Assembly (NCBI GenBank): GCA_001917815.1
Contig: MNES01000074.1
Span: forward strand, 1-34,009
From: Chloroflexi bacterium 13_1_40CM_65_17
Lineage (GTDB): Bacteria; Chloroflexota; Dormibacteria; Dormibacterales; Dormibacteraceae
Length of the DNA: 34,009 nucleotides
Reading direction: 5' to 3'
The translations under genes and the position numbers were made by a program. Positions 23,484 through 31,566 of this stretch are shown one piece after another (positions within the stretch are counted from its first letter, which is position 1; each line of letters opens with the position of its first letter). Under the pieces are notes generated by a model. That model made no database searches, was not told where the DNA came from, and saw nothing but the letters and a program-made list of their open reading frames with translations.

Positions 23484-25118
23484 ATGACCGCCGACGGACA
23501 CTTCAAGGTCCCAACCCCAGTCAACGAGCCGGTGCGGGCCTACGCCCCGGGCGATCCGCACCGCAAGAGCCTCAAATCCCGGCTGGCCGAGCTGACCGAT
23601 GCCCGCACCGAAGTCCCGATGCAGATCGGGGGTGAGCGGCGCTGGGGCTCTTCGCGGGGGGATATCCGTTCGCCCCACCGCCACGAGCTGACGATCGCCG
23701 AGTATGCGGTCGGCTCGAGCCAGGATTTCGACGATTCCATCGCCGCGGCCCTCAAAGCACGTAAGGCGTGGGCGGCGACCTCCTACCACGAGCGCGCCGC
23801 CGTGCTCCTCAGGGCCGCGTCGCTGCTGGCCGGCCCGTGGCGGGACACCATCAACGCGGCGACCATGCTGGGGCAGTCGAAGACCGTGCACCAGGCCGAG
23901 ATCGATGCGGCTTGCGAGTCCGTCGATTTCTGGCGTTACAACGCTTTCTTCGGCGACCAGCTGCTGGCGCAGCAGCCGTACAACGACGGCACCGCGTGGA
24001 ATCGCATGGAGTTCAGGCCGCTCGAGGGTTTCATCTTTGCGGTCAGCCCTTTCAACTTCACGTCCATTGCCGCCAACCTGCCCACCGCGGCCGCCCTGAT
24101 GGGCAACACCGTCGTCTTCAAGCCCGCGACCCAAACATTGCTGGTGACCCACTTCTTGATGGAGATCCTCAATGAGGCAGGCCTGCCCCCCGGGGTCATC
24201 AACATGGTGAGCGGCCCTGCTTCGAAGGTCTCCGAGCAGGTTCTCGGCCATAAGGAGCTTGCGGGCATCCACTTCACAGGGTCGACCGAGGTTTTCCAGG
24301 GGATGTGGCGGACTGTGGGTCAGAACCTCGACCACTACCGCACGTACCCACGACTCGTGGGCGAGACCGGCGGGAAGGACTTCGTGGTCGCTCACGAGTC
24401 GGCAGATTCCGACGCTTTGCGCACCGCCCTCATTCGCGGTGCGTTCGAGTACCAGGGACAGAAGTGCTCGGCGGCGTCTCGCGCCTACATACCGCAGTCG
24501 ATGTGGAAGCGAATGCGGCCTGACATGGCCGAGGAGGTGGAGGCGATTCCACAAGGAGACGTTGCGGACTTCCGTAACTTCATGGGTGCCGTGATCGATG
24601 GCAACGCGTACGCGAAGCACATGAACGCGATCGAGTTCGCGCTCAAATCCGAGAACGCAAAGGTCGTCGCCGGCGGCAAGGGTGACGACAAGGTGGGCTG
24701 GTTCGTGCGGCCGACCGTGATCGAGACGACCGACCCAGACTTCAGGCTTCTGAAAGAGGAGCTGTTCGGCCCCATCCTGACGGTCTACCCATATGCCGAT
24801 GGTAAGTTCGAGGACACGCTCGAGCTGGTCGACCGCACCAGCCCATACGGGCTGACGGGCGCGATCTTCGCGCGTGACCGCCAGGCGATTCGCGAGGCAT
24901 CGGACACGCTCGTGAACGCCGCAGGCAACTTTTACATCAACGACAAGCCGACAGGAGCGGTGGTCGGCCTGCAGCCGTTTGGCGGTGCGCGCGCTTCGGG
25001 CACCAACGACAAGGCGGGATCGATCCTCAACCTCATCCGCTGGACCAGCCCGCGCACGATCAAGGAGACGTACGTGCCGCCCACCGATCACCGGTATCCC
25101 TTCATGGACGCTGAATAA
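23484..25118 (+). CDS. pruA: L-glutamate gamma-semialdehyde (1-pyrroline-5-carboxylate) dehydrogenase
   Basis: Oxidises glutamate semialdehyde to glutamate with NAD+, the second step of proline breakdown (EC 1.2.1.88). It is a 544-residue aldehyde-dehydrogenase-fold enzyme of the stand-alone PruA type. Features include the N-terminal PVNEPVRAYAPGDPHR, the NAD site (AVSPFNFTSIAANLP, FKPATQTLLV), IHFTGSTEVF, the glutamate in LVGETGGKDF, catalytic cysteine in YQGQKCSAASR, and PFGGARASGTNDKAG near the C-terminus. AGGAG six bases before ATG 23484 fixes the start. No proline dehydrogenase (putA/prodh) gene is in the window. It is followed by a crotonase gene 12 bases later. Confidence 0.97.
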   Translation: MTADGHFKVPTPVNEPVRAYAPGDPHRKSLKSRLAELTDARTEVPMQIGGERRWGSSRGDIRSPHRHELTIAEYAVGSSQDFDDSIAAALKARKAWAATSYHERAAVLLRAASLLAGPWRDTINAATMLGQSKTVHQAEIDAACESVDFWRYNAFFGDQLLAQQPYNDGTAWNRMEFRPLEGFIFAVSPFNFTSIAANLPTAAALMGNTVVFKPATQTLLVTHFLMEILNEAGLPPGVINMVSGPASKVSEQVLGHKELAGIHFTGSTEVFQGMWRTVGQNLDHYRTYPRLVGETGGKDFVVAHESADSDALRTALIRGAFEYQGQKCSAASRAYIPQSMWKRMRPDMAEEVEAIPQGDVADFRNFMGAVIDGNAYAKHMNAIEFALKSENAKVVAGGKGDDKVGWFVRPTVIETTDPDFRLLKEELFGPILTVYPYADGKFEDTLELVDRTSPYGLTGAIFARDRQAIREASDTLVNAAGNFYINDKPTGAVVGLQPFGGARASGTNDKAGSILNLIRWTSPRTIKETYVPPTDHRYPFMDAE

Positions 25119-25130
25119 GACCTCGGCTCA

Positions 25131-25889
25131 ATGACGGTTCGATACGAACCCGACGGGTCGCTGGTCACTGTGACCATCGATCGGCCTGACGTCCGCAACG
25201 CCGTCGATCCGGATACCGCACGCCTGCTGGTCGGTGCCTTCGAGAAGTTCGCGGCGAATGACGGGCTGCTGGTGGCGGTGCTGACAGGGGCCGGCGGGCA
25301 TTTCTGCGCCGGCTTCGACCTGAAGGCGCTCGCACGCGGAGCGGGCAACCAGCTCGCGGAAACCGGCCCGGGTCCGATGGGGCCTACGCGGATGCTCCTC
25401 GACAAGCCGGTGATCGCGGCGATCGAAGGCTATGCGGTGGCCGGCGGCATGGAGCTGGCGCTGTGGTGCGACCTAAGGGTCGCGGCGCGAGACGCGACGC
25501 TCGGTGTGTTCAACAGACGATTCGGCGTCCCTCTGATCGACCTGGGCACGATCAGGCTGCCTCGGATGATCGGGCAGGGCAGGGCGATGGATCTCGTCCT
25601 AACAGGCCGGCCGGTGTCCGCGGTCGAAGCACTCGGAATCGGCCTGGTCGAGAGGCTCGCGCCGCCCGGCATGGCCCTCACCGAGGCCATGGCCCTTGCC
25701 CGAATGCTGGCGGAGCTCCCCCAGGGCGCGCTTCGGGCAGATCGCCGCAGCCTGCTGGGCCAGTGGTCGCTCAGCATCGATGAAGCGATGCGGGTGGAGT
25801 ATCGAGGCGGCCTCGAGGCCCTGGCGTCGGGTGAGGCTCAGGCCGGAGCTCGTCGCTTCAGCGAGGGCGGCGGTCGCCACGGCGAATAG
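25131..25889 (+). CDS. Enoyl-CoA hydratase/isomerase (crotonase) family protein
   Basis: A 252-residue crotonase-fold enzyme. Typical segments are TIDRPDVRNAVDP, the oxyanion-hole loops AGGHFCAGFDLKALA (about 53-67) and EGYAVAGGMELALWCDLRVAA (about 99-120), and LGTIRLPRMIG. The first catalytic glutamate of enoyl-CoA hydratases is retained in GGMELALW. The position of the second (usually PEILLG) reads PLIDLG, so the glutamate is replaced by Leu. It may therefore catalyse another crotonase reaction, such as isomerisation or thioester hydrolysis, instead of hydration. It lies 12 bases after pruA, an unusual pairing, with no clear Shine-Dalgarno sequence. Confidence 0.9.
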   Translation: MTVRYEPDGSLVTVTIDRPDVRNAVDPDTARLLVGAFEKFAANDGLLVAVLTGAGGHFCAGFDLKALARGAGNQLAETGPGPMGPTRMLLDKPVIAAIEGYAVAGGMELALWCDLRVAARDATLGVFNRRFGVPLIDLGTIRLPRMIGQGRAMDLVLTGRPVSAVEALGIGLVERLAPPGMALTEAMALARMLAELPQGALRADRRSLLGQWSLSIDEAMRVEYRGGLEALASGEAQAGARRFSEGGGRHGE

Positions 25890-25923
25890 TTGTCTTGACA
25901 ATGATTGTCTAGACAGTTAACCT
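25890..25923 (+). promoter_or_regulatory. marR promoter overlapped by two tandem palindromes
   Basis: A -35 TTGACA (25895-25900) and a -10 TAACCT (25918-25923) are separated by exactly 17 bases. Two palindromes of form TTGTC-N2-GACA(A/G) cover them: site 1 at 25890-25901, overlapping the -35, and site 2 at 25905-25916 (core TGTCTAGACA), in the spacer. Their centres are 15 bases apart. This suggests an autoregulatory operator for the MarR protein encoded just downstream. Transcription would start near the ATG, so the message may be nearly leaderless. Confidence 0.7.
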
Positions 25924-25929
25924 GGAGGG

Positions 25930-26415
25930 ATGGTGCGGAACGCCGAGCAGGTCGACCGGGCCCCAACCGCGGATGAGGGGGAATCCATCGCGACGCTTGT
26001 CTTCCACGTCGCGCGCGATGTTCGGGTCGCGCTCGAGCGCCAGCTCTCTTCTCACGGCATCACCGCGCAGCAGGCTTCCCTGGCCCGGCTGCTCCGCGCT
26101 TGGGAGCGCAAGAAGAAGCCGAGCCCATTTCAGATTGCGGCTCGCCTCGGGACCGACGGCGCGGGCATGACCCGCCTCATCGACAGGCTCGAGGCCAAGG
26201 GTGTTGTCGTCCGGCATGTCGGAGGCGGCGACAGGCGGTTGATCACGATCGAGCTAACGGACACCGGCATGGCGATTGCCAAGAAGGCGTCGCCCACGTT
26301 CCAGAGCGTCAATCGACAGCTGCTCGAGGGCTTCACCGACCACGAGGTCGAACACCTCACCGACATGCTGCACCGGCTGCTCAAGAATGCTCGGAGCCTG
26401 GGTGAACATGACTGA
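25930..26415 (+). CDS. MarR-family transcriptional regulator
   Basis: A 161-residue dimeric winged-helix regulator. An N-terminal dimerisation helix (SIATLVFHVARDVRVALERQL) is followed by the HTH (FQIAARLGTDGAGMTRLIDRLEAKGVV), the wing with its conserved basic pattern (GGGDRRLITIELTDTG, about 98-113) and a C-terminal dimerisation helix (HEVEHLTDMLHRLL). GGAGGG abuts ATG 25930, so GTG 25933 with better spacing is an alternative start. It probably represses itself and the exporter genes that follow, since its stop overlaps the ATPase start by eight bases. The inducer is unknown. Confidence 0.94.
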   Translation: MVRNAEQVDRAPTADEGESIATLVFHVARDVRVALERQLSSHGITAQQASLARLLRAWERKKKPSPFQIAARLGTDGAGMTRLIDRLEAKGVVVRHVGGGDRRLITIELTDTGMAIAKKASPTFQSVNRQLLEGFTDHEVEHLTDMLHRLLKNARSLGEHD

Positions 26416-27400
26416 GGCTGGGGCGGTGATCGAGGCCGATGGCCTGGTCAAGCGGTACGGACAGCTCGAGGCTGTGCGTGGCATCGATCTCGAGGTCCGC
26501 CGTGGCGAGATATTCGGTTTCCTCGGGCCGAACGGCGCCGGAAAATCGACGACCATCTCGATCCTCTGCACGCTGCTCACGCCTTCAGCCGGCAGCGCGC
26601 ATGTGGCGGGCATCGACGTCATGCGAGACCCGGCGCGTGTGCGCCAGCGGATCGGCCTCGTTTTCCAGGACCCGTCGCTGGACGACCAGCTGACCGGGCG
26701 CGAGAATCTCGAATTCCACGCGTTCATCTACAGCGTTCCAGCCGGCGAGCGCGACCGGCGCATCGATGAGATGCTGGCGCTGCTGCAGCTGACCGACCGC
26801 GCGAGCTCGCTGGTGAGAACGTACTCGGGAGGGATGAAGCGGCGGCTCGAGATCGCCAGGGGCATGCTGCATCAGCCGCAGGTTCTCTTCCTCGACGAAC
26901 CCACCCTGGGCCTGGATCCCCAAACGCGCCAGAGCATCTGGACCCACCTGAACCAGCTGCGCGACAGCAAGGGCATCACCATCTTCATGACGACGCACTA
27001 CATGGACGAGGCCGAGTTCTGCGACCGCATCGCGATCATCGATCGCGGCAAGATCGTCGCCCTGGGGACGCCCGACGAGCTGAAGGCCATGGTCGGCGGC
27101 GACGTCGTGACGATCACATCGAGCCGCCCGGGTGAGGCGGCCGCGGAGATCGAGTCGGTGCTGGGCGTGACGCCGATCCGCGATGACGGCAGCTTGCGCA
27201 TGGAGGTTCCCGACGCCAAGGTCTTCGTGCCGCGACTCGTTCGTGAGCTGAGCGCGCCTGTCGACACCGTGACGCTTCGGCGGCCGAGCCTGGACGATGT
27301 CTTCTTGAAGCTGACCGGCCGTGCCATCCGCGACGAGGAGGCGGGCACGAAAGATCAGATGCGAGCGATGGCGAGCCGGTGGATGGGCCGGCGGCGATGA
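26408..27400 (+). CDS. ABC transporter ATPase, DrrA-like
   Basis: A 330-residue ATPase subunit for an exporter of the daunorubicin-resistance (DrrA) group. It has Walker A GPNGAGKST (about 40-48), Q-loop GLVFQDPSLDDQLTGRENL, signature YSGGMKRRLEIARGML, Walker B VLFLDEPTLGLDP and the H-loop in TTHYMDEAE. A C-terminal extension (about 225-330) with RRPSLDDVFLKLTGR is typical of this group. ATG 26408 overlaps the marR stop, and the gene ends in ATGA with the permease. It powers export of a hydrophobic compound, such as a drug or lipid; the substrate is not readable from sequence. Confidence 0.95.
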   Translation: MTEAGAVIEADGLVKRYGQLEAVRGIDLEVRRGEIFGFLGPNGAGKSTTISILCTLLTPSAGSAHVAGIDVMRDPARVRQRIGLVFQDPSLDDQLTGRENLEFHAFIYSVPAGERDRRIDEMLALLQLTDRASSLVRTYSGGMKRRLEIARGMLHQPQVLFLDEPTLGLDPQTRQSIWTHLNQLRDSKGITIFMTTHYMDEAEFCDRIAIIDRGKIVALGTPDELKAMVGGDVVTITSSRPGEAAAEIESVLGVTPIRDDGSLRMEVPDAKVFVPRLVRELSAPVDTVTLRRPSLDDVFLKLTGRAIRDEEAGTKDQMRAMASRWMGRRR

Positions 27401-28284
27401 GCGCGAAGGCAACGTCGGCCGGCGCTGCGCAATCGACCCCTGCGGCCATGCCGGTCGACATCCGGATGGCGAGCCTGCGCGCGATCTACATCATCTGGTA
27501 CCGAGACCTCCTTCGGTACTGGCGCGACCGTTGGCGGCTCGTTGCTTCGCTGGCGCAGCCGCTGCTGTTCCTGGTCGTTTTCGGTTCCGGGTTGAGCTCC
27601 GCGCTGGGCCGCGACTCATTGTTTGGCGCGTCGGGCGGCTTCACATATATCCAGTTCGTATATCCCGGCATCATCGGGATGGCGATCCTGTTCACCGCGA
27701 TCTTCGGCGCGATGTCGATCGTGTGGGATCGGGAGTTCGGGTTTCTCAAGGAAGTTCTGGTGGCGCCCATCGACCGGTGGGCGGTGGCGATCGGCAAGGC
27801 GCTTGGCGGCACCACGCAGGCGATGATCCAGGGCCTGATCCTGCTCGTGCTGGCGCCATTCGTCGGCGTGAAGCTCAACGTCCTTACCGTCGCCGAGCTG
27901 ATTCCTCTGGCGGCGCTGCTCGCATTCGGGCTGTCCTCGTTCGGCGTCGCGCTCGCATCGACCATGAAGTCGCTGCAGGGATTTCAGGTCGTGATGAACT
28001 TCCTGATGATGCCGATGTTCTTTCTGTCGGGCGCGCTGTTCCCGCTGACCAATCTCCCGGGCTGGATGACGGTGCTGACCCGGCTCGACCCGGCGTCGTA
28101 CGGAATCGATCCGCTGCGCCGGGTTGTGCTCTCCGACTCAGGCCGGTCCAGCGCGCTGGTCGAGCGATTCGCGCTGACCATCAACGGACACGTGCTCGCC
28201 ATCCCGCTGGAGGCCGGCATCATGCTCGCGTTCGGCGCCTTGATGCTCGGCATCGCCGTCTTGATGTTTCAGCGCCGCGACTGA
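27397..28284 (+). CDS. ABC-2 type transporter permease, DrrB-like
   Basis: The membrane subunit (295 residues) partnering the preceding ATPase. It has about six hydrophobic segments, including QPLLFLVVFGSGLSSALG (first), GIIGMAILFTAIFGAMSIVWDREFGFLKE with the conserved EFG...KE stretch of ABC-2 permeases, IQGLILLVLAPFVGV, and the motif NFLMMPMFFLSGALFPLTNLP followed by RLDPASYGID. The start ATG 27397 overlaps the ATPase stop (ATGA). The frame opens at 27379, but the overlap favours this start. Its 3' end overlaps a convergent gene by 147 bases. Confidence 0.95.
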   Translation: MSAKATSAGAAQSTPAAMPVDIRMASLRAIYIIWYRDLLRYWRDRWRLVASLAQPLLFLVVFGSGLSSALGRDSLFGASGGFTYIQFVYPGIIGMAILFTAIFGAMSIVWDREFGFLKEVLVAPIDRWAVAIGKALGGTTQAMIQGLILLVLAPFVGVKLNVLTVAELIPLAALLAFGLSSFGVALASTMKSLQGFQVVMNFLMMPMFFLSGALFPLTNLPGWMTVLTRLDPASYGIDPLRRVVLSDSGRSSALVERFALTINGHVLAIPLEAGIMLAFGALMLGIAVLMFQRRD

Positions 28285-29370
28285 AAGCAGCGCAAGAGCC
28301 GCGAGCTCGCCGGTGATCAGCGGCAGCGGTCCCCACATCGTGATCCCCTCAGCGGCGATGACAAGCGCGAGCACGAAGGCCCACAACCATTGCGGTCGCT
28401 GCGGAATGCGCAGATAGAGCCAGGCTGCCAGGCCGAGCATCACCAGGTCGTCGATGTGGAGGTAGGGGCTGGCCGCCATTCCGCCGAGGATCGCCGGCAC
28501 GAAGATCCACTCGGGCGGCCGCTTGCGAAATCGATAGGCGAGCGCGAGCGCCCACAGCGCGATCGCGGCCTGCAGCACGCGAGTGACCGTCAGGTCTCCG
28601 ATGTATGGGGCGAGCGTCAGCTCGCGATTGACCGGCACGCTTGCGGCAAAGCTCAGGCGGTCCTGGTACGCGGCAATGCCACCAGGTCCCACGTTCAGGG
28701 CTGACGCCACCGCGATCAGCCCTATGGCCGCGGCCGCGCCAGCGAAGGCGCGATAGCGACCGCTGACCACCAGGGCGAGCGGCACCAGGAACCCGAGCTG
28801 TGGTTTCAGCACGACCACGCAGAGCGCGAGGCCGGACGCGAACTGACGGCCCGAGCAAAGCAGCGCATACGACGTTGCCACTCCAAATGCGATGAAGATG
28901 CCGGGCTGTCCCAGCTGGAGCGCGTAGATGACGGGCAGCCAGGCCAGTGCTGCCACCAGGTGGATGAGCCGCAGGCGCCCCGCTCCCGGTGCCGCCAGGT
29001 ACCACGTGCCTCCGAGCGCGATCAACAACAGCGCGCTCCACAGCCAGTAGGCGAAGGGATAAGGAAGTAGGGTGAACGGAAGCGCAAGCCACGCGACCGG
29101 CGGCGGGCTGATGTACCGAGCGAGCTCGGCGACCCCGATGCCCGAGCCCATGGCATTCAGCTCGGCCTGCTGCAGGCCGAGGTCGTAGATCGACGCCCAG
29201 CCATGGCTGGTCCCGATCACCGCGGCGGCGTAATAGAAGGTGAAGTCGTTGTGGAAGTGGTCGGAGGCGTAGGCGACCACCCACTGGTAGAGGTCGAAGC
29301 CGGCGAACAGCACGGCCGTGGTCGCTCCCGCCGCGATGCCGAGATTGCGCCAACGCCTCAGGTCACCCAT
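28138..29370 (-). CDS. Polytopic GT87/DUF2029-like membrane glycosyltransferase
   Basis: A 410-residue protein with about ten hydrophobic segments. The first extracytoplasmic loop has the pattern seen in GT-C enzymes of the DUF2029/GT87 group: an acidic NDFTFYYAAAVIGTSHGWASIYD (about 40-62) followed by FTLLPYPFAYWLWSALLL and LQLGQPGIFIAFGVATSYALL. Family members transfer mannose or similar from polyprenyl phosphate to lipid-linked glycans. I set the start at ATG 29370; the frame opens at 29466 inside the divergent gene. The last about 45 residues (HQDGDAEHQGAEREHDAG) are polar, antisense to the ABC permease, and probably not part of the fold. Confidence 0.85.
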   Translation of the reverse strand: MGDLRRWRNLGIAAGATTAVLFAGFDLYQWVVAYASDHFHNDFTFYYAAAVIGTSHGWASIYDLGLQQAELNAMGSGIGVAELARYISPPPVAWLALPFTLLPYPFAYWLWSALLLIALGGTWYLAAPGAGRLRLIHLVAALAWLPVIYALQLGQPGIFIAFGVATSYALLCSGRQFASGLALCVVVLKPQLGFLVPLALVVSGRYRAFAGAAAAIGLIAVASALNVGPGGIAAYQDRLSFAASVPVNRELTLAPYIGDLTVTRVLQAAIALWALALAYRFRKRPPEWIFVPAILGGMAASPYLHIDDLVMLGLAAWLYLRIPQRPQWLWAFVLALVIAAEGITMWGPLPLITGELAALALLSVAALKHQDGDAEHQGAEREHDAGLQRDGEHVSVDGQRESLDQRAGPA

Positions 29371-29414
29371 GCAACCCGGATCGTAGGGCGCGGTTCCCTT
29401 ACCTTGGTGTCGCT

Positions 29415-29951
29415 GTGCCATTGCGGGGTTTCGAGCCGCGTGTCCTCGAGCTGCATGACGGGACAAGAGTTCACGTCCGGCCGATCGTCCCCGAGGACGA
29501 ACCCCTTCTTATCGATGCAGTGGCCGCGATGTCCGAGCGCACCGTGTACTTCCGCTTCTTCTCGCCGCTGAAGCGTCTGCCCGATGCCCTCGCGCATCGC
29601 CTGGCGGTGGTCGACTACCACGATCGTTTCGCGCTGGTGGGAACCACCCACAAGCCCGCAGGCAAAGAACGCATCGTCGGCGTCGCCCGATATGATCGCG
29701 CCGGCAATACAGACGTCGCCGAAACGGCGGTCGCCGTGGTCGACGAGTTCCAGAGGCGCGGCCTGGGTAGCGCGCTCCTCGCCATCCTCGCGAAGGTGGC
29801 TCGCGACCATGGGATCAAGACCTTCACCCTCATCGTGCTGCCCGAGAATCAGCAGATGCTCGGCCTCCTCCGCAAGATGGGCTGGATCCACCACGCCAAG
29901 CTGACCGGCGGAGTGTATGAGATCAGCTTCGACCTCCCGGACCTGCCATAG
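29415..29951 (+). CDS. GNAT-family N-acetyltransferase
   Basis: A 178-residue acetyl-CoA-dependent acetyltransferase. The N-terminal half reads VRPIVPEDEPLLIDAVAAMS and TVYFRFFSPLKRLPDAL, a segment shared with the GNAT domain of protein-lysine acetyltransferases (Pat/AcuA-type, often fused to acetate-CoA-ligase-like domains). The acetyl-CoA-binding loop is in VVDEFQRRGLGSALLAIL (R-R-G-L-G). It then has FTLIVLPENQQMLGLLRKMGW. The start GTG 29415 lacks a clear ribosome binding site. A protein-lysine target is suggested by the N-terminal similarity, but no cAMP-binding or CoA-ligase domain is attached. The LysE-type gene starts one base after its stop. Confidence 0.93.
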   Translation: MPLRGFEPRVLELHDGTRVHVRPIVPEDEPLLIDAVAAMSERTVYFRFFSPLKRLPDALAHRLAVVDYHDRFALVGTTHKPAGKERIVGVARYDRAGNTDVAETAVAVVDEFQRRGLGSALLAILAKVARDHGIKTFTLIVLPENQQMLGLLRKMGWIHHAKLTGGVYEISFDLPDLP

Positions 29952-29952
29952 C

Positions 29953-30576
29953 GTGGATACACCGCTGCTCGCGTTCGCCGGTATCTCCGTGCTGCTGGCG
30001 GTGACCCCAGGTCCGGACATGGCGGTAGTGACGAAGAATGCGCTTGCCCACGGCCGCCGCGGGGTCGTGCTGACCACTACCGGCATCGCGCTCGCGCTGT
30101 CGATCTGGGTCACCGCGACGGCAGTAGGTTTGTCGGCGGTGCTCAGGGCGTCGGGCGAGCTGCTCTTCGTGCTCAAGCTCGTGGGCGCCGCCTACCTGGC
30201 GTACCTCGGAATCCGGACGCTGCTCGAGTCGCGTCGGCGCCCTGCCGATCTCCTGGCCGAGGCGCCTCCGCCGGCGCCCGCCTACGCCATATTCCGGCAA
30301 GGCTTCCTGTCCGCCATCTCCAACCCGAAGCTGGGCGTCTTCTTCGTCACGTTTCTGCCCCAGTTCGTGGCCCCCGGCCAGGCGCTGCTGCCGCGACTGC
30401 TCGAGCTGGGCTTGATCTTCGCCGTCATCGGGTGGACGTGGATGAACGTCTACGGTCTGTTCATCAGCCGGATTCGGGACTTCATCACCGCGCCGCGCGT
30501 AAGGCAGTGGATGCAGCGCGTGACGGGTGTGGTGCTGCTTGGATTCGGAGCGCGTCTGGCCCTAGAACGTGTGTAG
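29953..30576 (+). CDS. LysE/RhtB-family amino-acid exporter
   Basis: A 207-residue membrane transporter with about six helices, exporting amino acids or related compounds. The N-terminus contains the family signature FAGISVLLAVTPGPDMAVVTKNAL followed by GRRGVVLTTTGIALALSIW. LKLVGAAYLAYLGIRTL and the NPK motif region (FLSAISNPKLGVFFVTFLPQFV) are also present. The start GTG 29953 lies one base after the acetyltransferase stop, so the two are probably co-translated. The frame extends further upstream inside the acetyltransferase gene, but the membrane domain begins at this GTG. The substrate is unknown. Confidence 0.95.
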   Translation: MDTPLLAFAGISVLLAVTPGPDMAVVTKNALAHGRRGVVLTTTGIALALSIWVTATAVGLSAVLRASGELLFVLKLVGAAYLAYLGIRTLLESRRRPADLLAEAPPPAPAYAIFRQGFLSAISNPKLGVFFVTFLPQFVAPGQALLPRLLELGLIFAVIGWTWMNVYGLFISRIRDFITAPRVRQWMQRVTGVVLLGFGARLALERV

Positions 30577-30624
30577 TGGTGCGCCCGGGAAAACGCTGGC
30601 CAATGCATCGGCCCATTTCCGCCG

Positions 30625-30641
30625 AGCGCCCTGCGGGCGCT
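30625..30641. terminator. First hairpin in convergent gap
   Basis: AGCGCCC (30625-30631) pairs perfectly with GGGCGCT (30635-30641) around loop TGC. It lies between the convergent exporter (ending 30576) and the zinc-ribbon gene (ending 30787). No T-run follows on either strand, so termination is only inferred from position. Confidence 0.45.
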
Positions 30642-30668
30642 GACGCCGGCGTTAGGGGGCCCGGCGCT

Positions 30669-30709
30669 CGCATCCTCCCGCGCTTCGCGCGGGGACCCCA
30701 GAGGATGCG
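30669..30709. terminator. Nested double hairpin in convergent gap
   Basis: An outer stem CGCATCCTC (30669-30677) pairs with GAGGATGCG (30701-30709). Inside, CCCGCGC (30677-30683) pairs with GCGCGGG (30687-30693) around loop TTC. The two stems share one base and would form a long structured element. It is a likely bidirectional terminator or a dispersed palindromic repeat. The surrounding 210-base gap holds no supported gene. Confidence 0.55.
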
Positions 30710-30786
30710 CTCCTCCTCGCGCCGCCCCTGCCTTGGCGTCGGCGGTCTGGGCCGCGCCTTGTCCAGCTAATCCCTCGGGTACACCA

Positions 30787-31566
30787 CTAGCTGGACCTCC
30801 ACTGGAACTCCTGGCACAGCGCGTCGAACTCCTGGCCTTCGGGAATGCCGTTGGGAAAATCCTTCGCGTCCGAGGGGTTGACGCCGAAGATGACGACGTT
30901 CACCCCGCCCTTGGTCGCCGCGATGACGAACAACCGGACTTTCGCAGCCTTCGCGTTCGTCTGGATCAGGTTCGCCGAGTAAACAGCTCCGATCCCGTCC
31001 TGGTCGCCGATGTGCGCGCCCTTGAGGTCGGTGACGTGGAGCACGTCCTGCCAGGTCGATGACGGAAGTGCGCTGACAGTCGCCTGCATCAGATCCTGGA
31101 GCGGCTGGCCCGACTTCGTGCCCGTGACCTGCAGCAAGCCGAGCTTAGTCGCGAGGATGATGCCCTGCGAGTCCTGGCTGCGCACAGTCCAACCGGGGTC
31201 ATAGTCGACCTCGAAACCGAAGGCGGAGCTCTTGTACGTCGCGGGCGCAGGCAAGGGCGTGACGATCTTCGCGCCGCAGTTCGACGTGCATGGTTTGCGC
31301 GTGCCGATCACCTGCGAGACCGCGAATGCGCTCAGGCCCACGGTCACTATCGATAGGACGATGAGCAGACCGGCGGCGACCGCGATCTGGGCGCCGCTGA
31401 TCCTCCCGATTCCTGTTCGCCGGCGGGGAGTCGCGGACGGGTAGGCGTAGGCGGCAGGCGTCGCTACAACCAGCGGTGCTTGCGGCGCTCCGCACCGCCC
31501 GCAGTACGGCGCATCCGGCGGGACCTGAGCGCCGCAATGCCCGCAAAAGCGCGGTTGCACCGCCAT
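30787..31566 (-). CDS. Zinc-ribbon, single-pass membrane protein with extracytoplasmic domain
   Basis: A 259-residue protein. Residues 8-26 form a zinc ribbon (CGHCGAQVPPDAPYCGRCGA). A Pro/Ala/Arg linker leads to one transmembrane helix (about 62-86, AQIAVAAGLLIVLSIVTVGL). After it come two cysteines (CTSNC), a Pro/Thr linker, and a domain of about 150 residues with FEVDYDPGWTVRSQDSQG and DVLHVTDLKGAHIGDQDG, resembling PsbP/lipoprotein-like beta folds. I set the start at ATG 31566 because it overlaps the upstream stop as TGATG; the frame extends to 31665, but those residues are antisense-like. Function unknown; last of a three-gene unit. Confidence 0.85.
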   Translation of the reverse strand: MAVQPRFCGHCGAQVPPDAPYCGRCGAPQAPLVVATPAAYAYPSATPRRRTGIGRISGAQIAVAAGLLIVLSIVTVGLSAFAVSQVIGTRKPCTSNCGAKIVTPLPAPATYKSSAFGFEVDYDPGWTVRSQDSQGIILATKLGLLQVTGTKSGQPLQDLMQATVSALPSSTWQDVLHVTDLKGAHIGDQDGIGAVYSANLIQTNAKAAKVRLFVIAATKGGVNVVIFGVNPSDAKDFPNGIPEGQEFDALCQEFQWRSS

